From positions 395,772 through 459,771 of the forward strand of contig RDEW01000027.1 in the NCBI GenBank assembly GCA_011109175.1: 64,000 bases of DNA. The letters are read 5' to 3'. Both the position numbers and the translations under genes were made by a program. Numbering within the stretch: the stretch's first letter is position 1; every line of letters starts with the position of its first letter. Below, in pieces: positions 33,100 through 46,129 of this stretch. The DNA comes from Dicyema japonicum (lineage: Eukaryota; Dicyemida; Rhombozoa; Dicyemidae). The notes beneath the pieces were generated by a model. It was not told the DNA's origin. It did no database searches and saw only the letters and a program-made list of their open reading frames with translations.

Positions 33100-35480
33100 G
33101 AAAGAATTTCAGCTTCATGACTTTTAATGTGAGAAGAATCAGTTCTGAAATACAAAAAAATCAGCTTTGCCAAGATCTACGCAGTACGGAGTAATTGCTG
33201 CATGCCTTCAGGAAACTAAAGTATCCACCGAATTGGATGAAGCCTATAGGGAATACAGATTTCTGTTTCTGAGACCGGACTGTAGCACTATGGAATGACT
33301 TTGAAGTGCATCAAAGAATTACAATAGAAAAGTATTGGAAAATCAATGACAGGATTTGCATAATCCAGGTTAGTAATAAATTACTACAATCCAGCAAAAC
33401 ATATGACCACTTGGATTGGTCAGATAAAAAGTGGAAATGAGATAATACCTATTTACAATCAGGTAGACTACATGTTATGCAAAGAAAAATTCAAAGGAAT
33501 GCCATTCATGATCATAGAAAAATTCAAAGGAATGCCATTCACGCTTCCAGCTATTTCTAAGCAGTCATTTCTCATTTCAAATTAACAAAGGCGCAATTGC
33601 GAAAAACAGAGCACGAGGATCTCGGTTGAATCATTGAACACAAATGCTGACATTCGGAAAGTGGTCTTTGGAATTAATCTTAATTTGTGGAAAGGATCAA
33701 CAACATATCTCGAGATTACCTGAAACCTGTCAACCCGACCAAATTTGGAACGGAATTGCCAGCGAATTATAAGCTCAGCCTCGAGTTTATTAAAGCTGGT
33801 CTCAACAAGGCCTACAACCAACATTCTATATAAAGAAATTCAAGAGTTGTGAGAATCAAAAAAACTTACGACACAGAAACGAATGCAACCTTAAAAAGAA
33901 GAGTTAAAAAAGAGAAGGGGAATACAGAGAAATATAAAGAAAATAATGAAGGACTTCACGAACTGATCTCAATAACATTACCTTGGAACTAGAAAAAATA
34001 GATCACAGTCCTAAAATGTTCAGGGCAATCAGAATTCTGAATAAATCAAATATATCTAAAAAACTAAAATAACGAATGGAGGAGGAAAATACATAACAGA
34101 ATTAAAAGAACGTGCTAAGTTGATTGCTTCCCATTTCAAAAACCAATTCCACAACGAGGGCCACAAAATTAAACAATTTACTTGCAATCACAGCCCTCTA
34201 AATGACCCAATTACACACGAAGAGGTTCTGAACGCTATCACAAGCTAAAAAATATCACTAGCTCAGAAATAGATGGAAAAAATGGAGAACTCATAAAAAT
34301 GATTCCGAATTATTGACAAAAAATTGTCAACATTTATAACAAAATTTTTGAAACGCATATACCTTACTACTGGAGAAGACCTTATCACAGTCCAAAAATC
34401 CAGGGAAAAATCAGTCCTGTCGAAAACCTCCGGCCAATTATACTACTGAAGATTTTCTCAAATGTTGTGCGTAAAAAAATAAGTCCGGAGGTGGAAGAAT
34501 ATTTATTTCCTACTCAAAGCGAATTCAAAAGCAATCGATCTACTTCAGACATTGTATGGGCCCATCGATGTTGATGTGCTATGAACTGTCTGAAAAATTT
34601 TTCTACTCATGTTGGGGTACCACAGGGGGATTCCTTATCTATCTATCTCGAAGCGCCACTGTGGGTCATGTGGCATAACAGAATTTATGCCGACGACATA
34701 GACTATGTTTTCCGAATAGATGGGCGATTTACAAAATATCCTAAAACGTGAACCCAAAATATCGAAACATGGTCACTGAAAATGAATATCCAAAAAACGG
34801 GCATAACAACATTGAAAAGAGAGGCTCAGTCAGCTGAAGAAACACAAAGAAGAGTGAAGAAGTTAGGGTCTCTACTAGAAGACTGGGAAGACATTAAAAA
34901 AGGAAAACTTTAGTAAAAATAGACTAAAGAAAATACAGTCCAGGTGGATGGGTAGTCCCATGTATCATTAAAGACAGAAATGCAGCTTTACAACGTCTTT
35001 CCCGTGTTTCTGTACAACTCTGGACATGGGGCGTCAATCAGTCACACGGGGAAAAAATAAATTCCCACCACAGAAACCAGCTACGATCGCTGATGAAATC
35101 AGGATTCTAAAAAGGATTTATAACAATGAGTTGTACGGAATATGCAATTCACAGCAGATCGAATCAACGGCCAAAAGGGAAAGGTGGAAGTTATTTTGAC
35201 ATATACTAAGAATAGATCAACAGTTCCAGCAAACAATGCTCTGGAAGTTACTTCTAAAGCAGTTATGGATACCTGCGTCCACATTACTCTCTTCCTATTG
35301 CAATTGCAATTCACAAAATTCTCGAGTCCTCCGAAAAATTGCCTTCTCTGGGAAAACGTCAAAGAATCTAACATGGAAAAATGTCACGATATAGCAGAAA
35401 CGACTAGAAGATTACTTTCTTTTAGCTGCGATCTTAGAGGCCTTTTCTTTGATCGACTCTTTCTATTTTGACAAAACGTC
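33100..35480 (+). mobile_element. Family B (RTE-like) retrotransposon, degraded, near full length
   Basis: It starts with an endonuclease N terminus, MTFNVRRISSEIQ at about 33120 and LQETKVSTELDEAY near 33214-33246. A YNQVDYMLC block lies near 33450-33480. RT text includes PVENLRPIILLK near 34417-34450 and HVGVPQGDSLSI near 34610-34645, followed by IYADDIDYV near 34684-34712. The C terminus RWKLFxHILRID near 35180-35215 leads into PASTLLSSYC. The order matches the copy at 59.4-62.3 kb. Stops and shifts are numerous. Confidence 0.75.
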
Positions 35481-35619
35481 CACAATCGTGATGTGCATAA
35501 CGGTTCGCATATTTGGTACTTTTCTTGATGTGTATATTATTTGTGTTAGAGTTACTTTTTGTAATTGTAGTGGAAGTTGAACTGTTTATAAATATATTAC
35601 TCATTTTTGTTATTATTTA

Positions 35620-36370
35620 TTTATTTATTTTAAAACCCCAAGACCACAAAGAGAGAAAGAATTAACTTGCTAAATTAAGTGATCCCAACATCTAAAATCT
35701 CTCGAATTCTCTTCGAATGCTCCATCAGTGAACCAAGAGCGTTTCTGAAGTGTCTTCTTTTATTTCTGCAGAGGAATTATATCGGAGTGCACTTTTTTAA
35801 TGCCGATCTGAATTCCTCAGCATGAATCACCCTCTCTCTGAATGGGTTTCCTAGCTCATTGCACATACGTAAGAAGACCCAGTAAATTTAAAAATTGCCA
35901 ATATTTTTATTTTTAGCCAAAATTTTTGATTAGTATTCTTGTATATTTTATGCTTAATCCTGCTTATTAAAGATTTTCTGTCTATAGATATTAACCAGAG
36001 GTCGATGCCGTTTATGACTTCACCATTAAGGAAGATATTCCTTGCACCGTTTGTTCCCGGGTAACAAGCGAAGCTTGGGATCCATTGTTTTGATTGTTCC
36101 TAGTTCTTTCGCCTGGGGATGTCAGGTTGTTGAGAAAGTTTTTGAAACCTTTGTTTTTGGATTTATTTGCCCCGACAGTCTAAGACCCAAAAATTGATTT
36201 CCTTACTGGATTTACTAAATCCTTCAATAATGTCTGTCCTGTTTTGGATCGTCCATCGATCACGTCAGAAGAAAATCTACTTCTTGCGTCGAGGTTACGA
36301 GTACAGAGACGAATTCCTTTGAGGATCCCAAGGTCAGTGATGGTGGTGGCGGCCGAGGCTCTAGCCAACG
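35620..36370 (-). mobile_element. Family J element end with A-rich tail
   Basis: The minus strand ends at about 35715 in ATTTTAGATGTTGGGATCAC with an in-frame stop, then CTTTGTGGTCTTGGGGTTTT and a repeating AATA tail at 35615-35640. Upstream, ORF 36180-36368 (ARASAATTITDLGILKGIRL) lies on the same strand and may be part of it. This is a 5'-truncated insertion. Confidence 0.45.
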
Positions 36371-37209
36371 CTGAAGACAGCTTATGAACACTTGACCAAC
36401 TCTAACACCTATCAGAGCTAATACAGTGAGAGAAAGTTATATACTCTAATATCACGTATATTTTTGATTCAATCAATCTGCGCCACTATTCAAGCGTAAA
36501 TGAAAATTTTGGCTGACTTTTGGTTGAATTAGATTCCTTTTCCAGGTTTTGTTGGACAGACCTCTAAAAAAATCAGCTACGGAGGTGTCAAGTGAAATTA
36601 AAGTATCATTTTAATGTTTGGAAAACCAACTTTTTTGTATACGAACAATGGAAGTTATTTATAAATGAAAAAATGTTCGAATTATACTAAAAATATGCTA
36701 TTAAACACGTCAGGGGGCGTCCCAGGTGTCCGTGAGTGCAAGGACAAGCCGAGCGTCTGAAACAGACGTTTAAATTTTTGATTTGTTCGACATGCTTGTC
36801 AAGGAATTTAAATTTCAAGTGGATTGACATAATCCGTCACAGAAATTAATGGTGGCGACTTAAAAATATAATGAGGCTTCATCTTGAATAAGTTCTACTT
36901 TTTACGTGGAGTAACAAAATAGAAAAGTAGTTCGGTGACAACAGTAGATTGGCTAATGCTTATCCGAGAGATGTATGCACATGAATTGATTACGTCGACA
37001 AAATCAACAATCAGTATTTTCTGTTCAGTTAACGATAGGTGGTGAGGGAATAATTTTAGAAATAGTAACATCTCGTTTATTTGAAATGGATACAGTGTTA
37101 TTTAAAAAATCAAATAGTGTAATAATCCAAATTTTACGGTTACCAAGACATGTAATATATCATTTCGATAACAGCCCTCACAATTTTAATATAAAAAAAT
37201 TAACAATAC

Positions 37210-37595
37210 AGACAACCACAACAACGTGGCAACCGCACACCAAATAATACAGTAATAATAATAAACACCAGAGACCACGGTTTACACAAACTAACTAATC
37301 ACGTGATCCCAGCACACTCTAGCAGGGAACTCATCTTGGCCCGATGCTCCTCCCTCGACTCCATACAAGCACGTATCGGTCGAGTGAGTGGACCTTCGCA
37401 GTCACGACGGCGCGTTCCATTATTCATTCGTATCAAGGCTTCAAGAGGCATTGGTGGCTGAACTCTTCAGAAATTCAGCGTTCCGTGATTTTGGAGGCTC
37501 TTTTCCGGCTAGCCTCGATCTTCAAGACATTCGTCCAAGAGATGAATGGGCCCCATATACCACATGAATAAAAGATGCATGGTTCAATGAATTGT
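37210..37595 (-). mobile_element. Family J element end
   Basis: Reversed, 37210-37345 reads CGGGCCAAGATGAGTTCCC, GGGATCACGTGATTAG, CCGTGGTCTCTGGTG and a TTATTATTATTA tail. It aligns with about 640-755 on the plus strand. The 75-codon plus-strand ORF over it (37344-37571) is a shadow. Confidence 0.5.
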
Positions 37596-37799
37596 TTATA
37601 TAAAGTGCTCAAAACAGTATGCTTTTTGATCTTCCATAAGCCTGTGAGGCATTTCAGAACACTTTTCGCATTTCGTAATTACGTTTTCAACATGGGGCGA
37701 GAATGACATATGCATGTCAAAAGTCACCTCATGGATCTTTTGGGATTTTTTGAAAGGAATAGCTTCATTGTTTGCCTTTAGTTCGACCGTCTGGGAAGA

Positions 37800-39960
37800 C
37801 AAGCTATCCCTGTGAGGATCCTCGAGGCCGTACGACCTGTTGCTGTGGAGGCCCTCTCCAAAGCGATCGAAGATACCCTTCGAACTAACGCAGTACAGAT
37901 TGGGTGCTCCTTTTCAGTTTAGCGAGTTTCGCACTGGGACTTGATCGAGATGGTCACGGAAAGGAGTATCTCGCTAACACCATGAGGACAAACATTCGTT
38001 CTTTTATGGGAGGAACCCACATCCCCAGTTGCCCCACAGCTTCTAACTGTACGCGGGAGACACGTGGTACAAACGAGGAAGTCGAAGTGCTTCGTCTCAA
38101 AAGAACTGTTCGGTCAAAGTTAATCGAAAGTGGTACCTGCGCAACCATCAGTGCACTTTCCTCAAGTAGACCCGCGAAAACTGACTCCCTAGGAGACCAG
38201 GGACTTCGTCTTACGAATTCAATTACTTCACTTATGAGCCGGATCCTGTCTGCAGTACTACCCGAAGTTATCCGCCATGGAATGTTCTCTGCCAATTTTA
38301 TAGCTTTCGATAAGAAGGCGGCAGAGTACGACCGGTTGAGGTCGGGTTTGTCTTCAGAAGACTGGATGCTAAAATTGCCTCCCGATATTCTATTCCACTC
38401 GTCACACAATTCTTGACCCACCTTAAGTAGGCGTCGGTGTTCACATAATGCGAGGCCGTTATCCATTAGTGAGGACATTCCTAATCGCAGTATAGAAGAT
38501 TCCGGGGCATGTCCTGGTCAAACTGGACATCAAAACGGCTTCATTAGTCTAAGGAGGGACGATATCCTGGAGGCGTGTATTGAGAGATGCCCTAATATTT
38601 TTCGAAATTGTGAGTCAGTCATAGGACCTACCTTCATCCTTACTTTTCGGGGACTACCTTATCCCTTCGTATTCCGGAGTGAAACAGGGAGATCCCCTTG
38701 GACCCTAATTGTTTTGTCTTGCAATAGAGAAAATCACAAAAACTTCCGCGCTCCCACCTAAACTTATGGTATCTGGATGATGCGGTCCTCGGAGGTCCCC
38801 AGATACTGTTTTCCGGGATTTTGAGGTGATAATTCCAGCACTGTTGAAAGTTGGACTGGAATTATTATTATTAAATGTGAAATCTACAATTGTGGACTTT
38901 CAGAAGAAAGTATTAAAAAGCTATGTCATCTTTCGCGAATTTACTCTTGGAATTATTTCTACGCCGATTAAGACCTTATATTCCTTGGATTCCCAATCAC
39001 CATAAATGCAATGGGGATAGCTATACGTAAAAAACGACGGTTACTCGAAAAGACTTTGATTCGCTTGTGTCTATTTGGCATACAAACATCATTATTCCTC
39101 CTGAAAAAAAGTCTCAATGTACAGAAGCATATGTCTTGAGGACTGCTCCTTATATCACTCAGTGTGACCAACTCGAACAGATTAACGGGATCTTCCGTTC
39201 GATAGCGTAGTGTATATTCAACGTCCAGTTCGATGATTACTCATGGAAGCAAACCACGCTGCCATTAGACTCGGAGGGTTTGGAATTCGCAACCCTGTAG
39301 ACGTTTCTCTCCCTGCATATCTCTCGTCGCTAGTGGCTTGTAACACCCTTGTCAAGAGGATTTTACACTCCCTTCCTGAATTCTCTATTGAAAAAGAACC
39401 CCGGCCATGCTCATGATACTTGGAGCCGTACTAATCTGCATTCCTGCTTTCCGCGTTCTTTTAGCGGGACCTGGATGATGCTGTATGCATGACTTCTTTT
39501 GAAGATTTATATGGCCAACATCGCCGTGTCTGTTTTTTGTCAGGACGTCTTCCTAGACCGGTGCCTGGCTCAACGCCGTTCCTAATGGAGTTTTGGGTAC
39601 CTTTCAGGATGATGAATGCGTCCGTATTGGGATCTCAACGACTCGGATTAAAAGTCTGTGTTCCACATCGGTGCCGATGCGGAAACCAGATTGATTGTTT
39701 TTGGCCTAAATCCTCTCTCCTGCAGGAAGAGTGCAGGTAGATTTCCCAGACACATGGCCTTGATAGAAGTCGATAGGCCAGCTTTGGACGCCGCCGGACA
39801 CCCCTCCATGCTCAAACCAGTCGGTCTTTCAGACGTGCGGAAAACGACCAGATCTCGTTCGCCATTTATTTAATAACCCCAAAGTCGATAGTGCCGTCAC
39901 TAAGGGAGTCCATTGTCATGGCATAAATCCCACTCGCCATCCTGAGAGGGAATAGCCACG
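37800..39960 (+). mobile_element. Family C non-LTR retrotransposon, RT to C terminus
   Basis: Plus-strand frames show SANFIAFDKKAAEYDRLR (38290-38342) where the family has a similar NLIAFDKK then RPIAVG block, VGVGVHIM near 38425-38450, VKLDIKTASLV near 38516-38550 (motif A region), GVKQGDPLGP near 38670-38700 (motif B) and FCLAIEKI. Downstream are SLFLLKKSLNVQKH near 39085-39130 and the GGLGIRNP-type block near 39270-39300. The C-terminal [12 protein letters not shown] and [13 protein letters not shown] run from 39720 to 39830. The last part carries a foreign 55-bp insert (next entry). The long minus ORF 37954-38478 is antisense to this RT. Confidence 0.75.
39879..39933 (+). repeat. 55-bp captured fragment of an ERMP1 exon
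   Basis: This stretch matches 41103-41157, inside an ERMP1 coding exon, with two mismatches (GTGCCGT against GTGTCGT; CATTGT against CATAGT). In the related copy at about 20800-20820 the flanking element sequence (TTCGCTCGCCATCCTGAGAG) has no such insert. The sequences lie in the same orientation about 1.2 kb apart. Confidence 0.9.
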
Positions 39961-40469
39961 TAGTCAGGGCAGCCGCTATATGACCATTTGCTCTCTTTTC
40001 TTTTAAAAAAAATTGATCAATTAATTATTATTTTTATTAAAAATTTGTTAATGTGTCCTTTGACTTTGGAAAAAGTTTACAAGATCTTCTATATTTGGGA
40101 TTCTTTGTAATAGCTACTCTGATGTCTTCTACTTTGTGGATACTCAAATTATTACGCTTCTTACTCATCACAGGTTAAGTAAGTTCTTTTCTTAACAAAT
40201 TGGAGAGCGTAGTGACCCAGAAGTGTAGTTGCTAGCCTTTATTTTCCAGACCACGGAAATTATTACTCTATGGTATATTTCGATTGAGGCCGACATTGAA
40301 ATTCCGAGAGTGTTCAGGGCACTAAGATGACATTTAATACTCATTTTTCAAACAATATGTGGGCACACTAGTAACAACCGGGGTCACAATCCTAAGTGAT
40401 TTTACCCAAACAAGTATTATGAATAATTTGATGACAAATGAAACCAGTTTAGTAAATCCCAACCAAATA
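39961..40469. other. No gene; sequence downstream of ERMP1
   Basis: AT-rich. It contains the 3' flank of ERMP1 and nothing else I can recognise. Confidence 0.4.
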
Positions 40470-43305
40470 TTAATAATTAAGGTCAATCGAATAGAATGAT
40501 GATCTTATTTGAGTAGGAGCAATCCAATCTGGAATATTTTTTAACAGCTCAGTGTAAGAGTCATTCCCTTCCGAGATAAGAGATCTGCTGTGCTGCAGAA
40601 GATTCCACGAAACGCCCATCTTGGCGAGTACTGAATCGCCAATTTCGTCATTCGACTAAATAATACTAATATAAACCCTAATATCAAAGCTAAGCTTAAA
40701 CAAATCCCTGGGAAGGCCTTGCGTGTAGTAAATGAACTCAGGGTACGAATAGTTGACCTGGTAGGTAGCATTAATGGACAGAAGTTCAATCCTGACGAGA
40801 GTAGAGTTGATTGGTGAAATTATAAAACTGCAGTGATCGGTCACTACCATTAGAATAACTGAGAACCTTCGATTTCTGCAGTAAACCGAACTGTGTAAGC
40901 GTCCAACAGCTTCCTCGACGTTATTCTTAAGGTTTTGTTGAGATTCAATGGACTCAGGTCGGTCCAGTCATCAAATTTATAGTATCTAAGAGTCAATGAT
41001 ACTGTATACCCTAACATTTTGCTTATTTTGAGGTAAAAGGGAAACTCACTGTAACTCTGAGACTTATTAATGACAAATTTATGGTTCTTTAAAGCTGGCA
41101 CACCAAAGTCGATAGTGTCGTCACTAAGGGAGTCCATAGTCATGGCATAAATCCCACAATCCTCATAATAAACTGATCCATTGTTGCTAGCAAATCTTCT
41201 ACAGGCATTCTTTGACTATCACTCCCATTCAAACCTTAAATAACATTCTCCGTTTCCGTGGTTGCAGCGGAGACCCGGAAAACGGGAACCCCAATGGAGT
41301 ACAGTAGAGAATCAAAACCAATGCCAAATAAATCACAAAAACCCAACGAAGCACTTTCTTGTAATCAAATTTGGAATAAAACGCCTCAATCTAAAGTTAT
41401 TGCTTAGCAATACAGCAAAGCTGGCAACGTATGAAGTAACAAATGCCACGATTACGGAAATATGCAATTCAGCAGATTTGTCGGGCCCTGACCTTCCAAG
41501 AATCGGAATAATCATGATTATTATCCGGTGAAATGAGTCAACGGACACCAATATAGGAAACGACAGAATTCCAAAGAAAGCCGCGGCACGGAAAAACCCT
41601 GTTAGAACTAAAAAACCAATAAAACAGTTATTTCTGAAGCGACGAGACAAATGAGAATATAAATGGATAGACACGACAACACCGAATACATAAACCATGG
41701 TTCCTTTCTGGTAGAAGTAGAGCAAAAAAAGAATCACATCGTTGAAGAGAGCAAAGGATTCAAGCCCCAAGAAGGGGAGAAACTCGTCGTTTTTCTAATA
41801 ATAAGCCAAAAGTACAAGAAGACGACCAAAATAATGATGGAATCCCATGACAATCATAAACGAGGGAACCGCGTAGAGAAACAGATTAAAATTGTTACCA
41901 TACCATGTCATCCGTAGCCCAATGGAGTGATAGACACGTGAAAAAATCTGACTGACCCAGATTGAGGCAATAAAACTGGCAGTGACAAGCAGAAACTGAC
42001 TCATCAACAGACTGATCGAAGTGGCAGCTAAATATTAGAACTGACAAAACAGCGGTCTCTGAGGGAACAAAGAGCTGAAATAATAGAAAAGGTGATGATT
42101 GAACAGCAGATAATATTGCCCATAGGAAAAGAGATGACCACAAGAAAACGAGTAATGATGTCAAAGTACATCAGATTCCCATGCAACGAAAAGTCCAACG
42201 AGTCCGTATTAGCCAGAAAAGCCTTCGTAAGAGCCAACAAATTCTCGCCTGGAGTAGATTCAACAGAAAACCAGATTTGGAGATGGTGCAATCGTCAATA
42301 CGACTGTCTGTGTCGTCGGGAGTGTGGTAGACATATCCATTGACGAAAAACCCCAGGTCGACGCCTAAAATGCCAGATTAACATACCAGAAATATTTCCG
42401 ACATCTCTGAATATTCTATAGTCGGTATCCGATGGAATTATTCCACCTTGGAAGATGTCCTGGGCTGCAACGGAGGCTGAAGGGTATGGGGCGTATTTTC
42501 CATAAAGGTGAATCAACCAGTGATTTCCGGGACCTCGAATTAGTTTGAAGTCAAACCTGACTGAAACAAAATCTGATTTCCACCAGAACCAGCCGCTTCC
42601 AAGTTGACGACTCCCCTGATGTCCTTGAACCACGGATGGCCGGTTATAAAGCCATGGCTGGCCTGCAATATGTTCTCCTCGGCTCCGTTAAACAGTAACA
42701 TCAGACAATTTCTGGAATGAGTCTCCTTCAGCGAGACAATCCTCAAAATCTCGAGCATATTTGCACAGCTGATCGTGTCATCACTCCCACCTAGGAAATT
42801 CAACCCCCCGAAGACCTGGGCTTTCAATTGCTGAGTCAAAGTGGCAGTTTATCAAAAGACAGTCGTTCGACACGTGGCCATCTATTCTGACGATAATGTT
42901 CTGAACGTTGTCATAAACTGAGAGGTATTTTTCCACAAATTGCAGATAAAATGACCCCGAAACAATTTGAAGGTCATATGTGATGTTCTTGGTGTTATAC
43001 GGACTATTCATGACATTCTCAATATAATCGATTATATATTTGGAAGTCATTATTTCGTTGGCTGGACTTCCTGAGATTTTTATCCCGAATTCAGTAATCG
43101 TCTTCAAGTGACTTCTAACGTTGGAAATGTTGAAATCCTCAATATTTTTTGCTGGGACATTTGCCAAGGGACAATTTCTGTAAATGGCGTATAATGCGAC
43201 GTAAAATGAGATCACAACTGTCGCAAAGAAAAGAAATAACAGAAATAAGCAATTTCTGCTTATAAATTGTTCAGAAAATTTCCCATCCTGCTTAGACTTG
43301 ATCAT
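40470..43305 (-). CDS. ERMP1: Endoplasmic reticulum metallopeptidase 1, eleven exons
   Basis: This is an M28-family zinc peptidase of the ER membrane. The ATG is at 43305 and the stop TAA at 40472-40470, encoding about 868 residues, close to the usual 900. Introns: 42791-42815, 42534-42556, 42365-42386, 42249-42271, 42028-42050, 41795-41815, 41391-41413, 41210-41234, 40844-40866 and 40656-40676 (21-25 nt). A membrane anchor spans residues 19-41. The metal site is complete: CHFD (His155), SDD (Asp167), GAEEN (Glu201, Glu202), SDTDYRIF (Asp277 or Asp279) and GYVYH (His304). Multiple membrane segments follow, with IPILGRSGP, a typical ERMP1 block, and the family C terminus [19 protein letters not shown]. 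The gene looks functional. A piece of its eighth or ninth exon is copied at 39879. Confidence 0.95.
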
Positions 43306-43440
43306 CAAAATTTATGAAAACTATGATTTAAATATAATTATCTATATTAATTATTAAAATTTTAAATTAATAACAAAAATATATTTTATCTTTAATTTAA
43401 CTAATTTGGAGATATTGGAGGATAACATCTTTAATACAAA
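43306..43440. other. ERMP1 5' flank
   Basis: Very AT-rich (long TAAATTAAT-type runs) upstream of the ERMP1 start. A promoter presumably lies here but I can define no element. Confidence 0.25.
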
Positions 43441-43530
43441 GACCAGGTAGTGGTTAGTGGTGCCGCTCGGATCGCGATTAGTTGTGGTTTCGATTCCAAG
43501 TCACAATGATGCATGCTCATTACGGGTATA
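43440..43530 (+). repeat. tRNA-derived SINE-like copy 5
   Basis: GACCAGGTAGTGGTTAGTGG at 43441 (A-box-like) and TTGTGGTTTCGATTCC near 43481-43496 (B-box-like) stand at tRNA spacing. The head is shared with 21148. No clear body follows beyond about 43530. Confidence 0.5.
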
Positions 43531-44080
43531 TTGACCAAATAGGAATGAATGACTATTGATTAAGATCTTGCGTAGAAAAATTTAATTTTACTTTAAAAAT
43601 ATTATTGTAAAGACCGTGAACTAATGACCTCTCCTACCATTCGTGACATTTACGTTTTTTTATCGACATTGCTCTGTAGCAAATCTAAGATACATCGATC
43701 TTAAGAAGACAATAAATTTTTTTGTGTTAGAACACGTCATCAGTCATATCTAGGGCAATTTTTATTACACTTAACATTCAAAAGTTTGACCTATAATTTT
43801 AACTTTATCAGCTTTTACTTTTAAAATTTTAGTTTTTTTGGCAACAAAAGACAAAAACTTGTTATAAATAATAATGGCCTTTGCGTAGAGTCGTGGTAAT
43901 GTTTCCACTGCTAAACCTCCACTTGGGAAGGGCATACATTTTACTTTAAAAAAAAGCAGTTCTGCTAATTAATCGTGGAAGGGCGGTTAAGCCATCAAGA
44001 GTGCTCTTAACATTTTTTTCTGAACCAAGTAGACAATAAATTATGCAGTGAGATATCACTACAAGAAGCTTTCTCTTGTC
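43531..44080. other. No recognised feature
   Basis: AT-rich, no ORF of note. A second GAAGGG-type fragment near 43885-43940 may be SINE debris. Confidence 0.35.
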
Positions 44081-44205
44081 CGAGACCCCCGGTGAATATC
44101 GAAGACCTGTGGAAGCGCCCAACTAGCTGCTGAACTCCTGAGGATGACTGGTCTCCTACAAGTTAGCGAGGTGGGGGTTTATTACTAATAACTAACTGTT
44201 TTTGA
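44080..44205 (+). mobile_element. Family D 3' end
   Basis: CCGGTGAATATCGAAGACCT followed by GTGGAAGCGCCCAAC encodes VNIEDLWKRPT and aligns with AKVEDLWERPV at 16460-16500. It ends in GAGGTGGGGGTTTATTAC, like the GCCGGGGTTAATAA end of that insert. Confidence 0.6.
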
Positions 44206-44329
44206 AGTCCTTATTTATTTTCTTTACTTCACTAAAATTCTTAGAATAATTATCGACAGATCCACTACAATCTCTCAATAGACAGGATTACATCAGATTT
44301 AATTAATTTCTCTTTTCTTAACCCTCTTG

Positions 44330-46125
44330 ATTGTGAAGAGATCATTCGTCATGTGTAAAAGATCTTCACTAACAGACTCCCGCAGCTATGGAGGCACCAT
44401 CACTTATAGTGCTCATAAACTGCTGGTTGCATGTTTCAGAATGAAAAGATATTTCGGAATAGGTGGAGCTAGAAAGAAGAGAGCTTATCTTGATTGTTCT
44501 ATTGTAGAAAAAATATGCTTATGTGAGAAGACGCGTAAGATTTTTGTATGGCAATTAAGAAGGAGATTGTGAACATAAATATGGAAAATCCCCCAGATAT
44601 GATTTGGAGTGCTACTGTTGATTGAATAAAGAAGACAAGTTTCGACGTGCTTGGGGAAAAAAGGTCGGCAGGATTTAAAGGGGTGAAGAAAAGAAAGAAA
44701 TCGTATTGTCAGATTAGAAGGAGGAAGAAGGAAATTTATAAGAAAATTAACGAACGTGTCAGTGAAATTGAGAAGTTGGGATACGGAACGCAAATGTTTC
44801 GAGCAGTTCGCCTTTTTCAGACTTTTGAATGAAAATGAAACTTCATACGTGGAGCCAATTGAGAAATCACCAAGAAGCCTGAATCTACCGATATCTACAG
44901 AGAAAACTAATCTGGAATCATTAAATTGAACAACAACAGGGCAGCGGGACCAGACATACATGGAGAAATGATCAAATATGCACCAGGCGAACTGACAACC
45001 CTCATTACAAAGATTTTCAATAAGATTTGAGACGCATTCCCCCTTGAAACTTGGTGATGGAATTTTGATTCCTCTGCATAAACCAGGAAAGAGCACGGGA
45101 CCAATAAAAAATCTAAGACTTGTGATATTACTGGGAACATTGAGGAAGATACTATCTCTGATAACCCTTAGTCGATATCTTCTGATGTTTATGAATATTT
45201 GTCACCGGAACAGAGTGGGTTCAGAAAGGGACGCTTGACCGCAGATGCTGTTTGGTCCCACAGGTGGATATGTGCCATGTATTAACAATACAGGAGTGAT
45301 TTTAAGATTTGGGGAATGGACATGTCCAGTGCGTTTAACACTGTCAACAGAAAAACAGTGTTGGACGTTGCTGGGAGTTTTCTTGATGAGGATAACACAA
45401 GACTCGTCCGTTTCCTATCTTCGAATACTGAATTAACTGTAAGAGTTGGGAACACAACACCGAAGCCTTTCGGGACAACAGTTGGAATACCTCAGGGAGA
45501 CTCTCTATCTCCGGTTCTATTCGTCGCATACATGGAAGCGGTATTGAGAGCTCTTAGAACAAAATGTGAAGGATACATGCCGATGGAGATTATATATGCA
45601 GATGACATAGATTTTGTGTCAGAAAATGATCTGGAACTTGGACTTGCTTTAGAAAAAATCTCTGGAGAATTTAAGAATTGGTCTCTGCGAGTTAATCAGG
45701 AAAAGACTGAGCACACAAGAATCACAAGGGAATTAAAATATATTGATGAAAATTGAAGGAAAAAAGGAAATTGGGATCCTTACTTATTGGCCTCGACATT
45801 TTTGAATCAAGATGGAGACTGTTTGGGCACGTGCTTAGAATGGACATAAACACCCCTGCAAATATAATAATGGACAATTACTTTAACAATGAGAACGAAC
45901 CATTATTCAGAGGAAGACCCAGAGTCACTCTACCCGTGGCTCTAAACAAGGATCTTAATGGAATTGGAAGAAAACTTAAAGACCTAGAAGATCTAAAGAC
46001 AGATGCGCAAAGCAGAGGGCGATGGAGACGCCTAGTGAAGCAGATTTTGAAACGTATGGCACAAACGGGACCTTAGTTAATATAACGTTCTTTGGTTCTG
46101 TGAAAGTGCTTTTAATAATAATAAT
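44330..46125 (+). mobile_element. Family B (RTE-like) retrotransposon, 5'-truncated
   Basis: The copy begins in the basic linker (KKRKKSYCQIRRRKKEIYKK at 44690-44750) and runs through PIKNLRLVILLGTLRKIL (45103-45154), MDMSSAFNTVN (45316-45348, motif A), GTTVGIPQGDSLSPVLFVA (45475-45531, motif B) and IIYADDIDFV (45589-45618, motif C). It ends with the C-terminal block RWRLFGHVLRMDINTPANII (45812-45871) and FRGRPRVTLPVALNKDL. The ORF 45316-45756 is the best preserved RT core of this family. The 3' end near 46080-46125 carries TATAACGTTCTTTGGTTCTG then an AATAATAATAA tail. Confidence 0.85.
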
Positions 46126-46129
46126 TTCT

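Noticed and set aside
37954-38478. 174-codon open frame on the minus strand
   Set aside because: The plus strand here reads a known RT block (SANFIAFDKK, then VGVGVH and GVKQGDPLGP downstream), so the minus frame is an antisense shadow.
41262-42343. Plus-strand ORFs across ERMP1
   Set aside because: They are antisense shadows of ERMP1 exons, which match the family over their full length.
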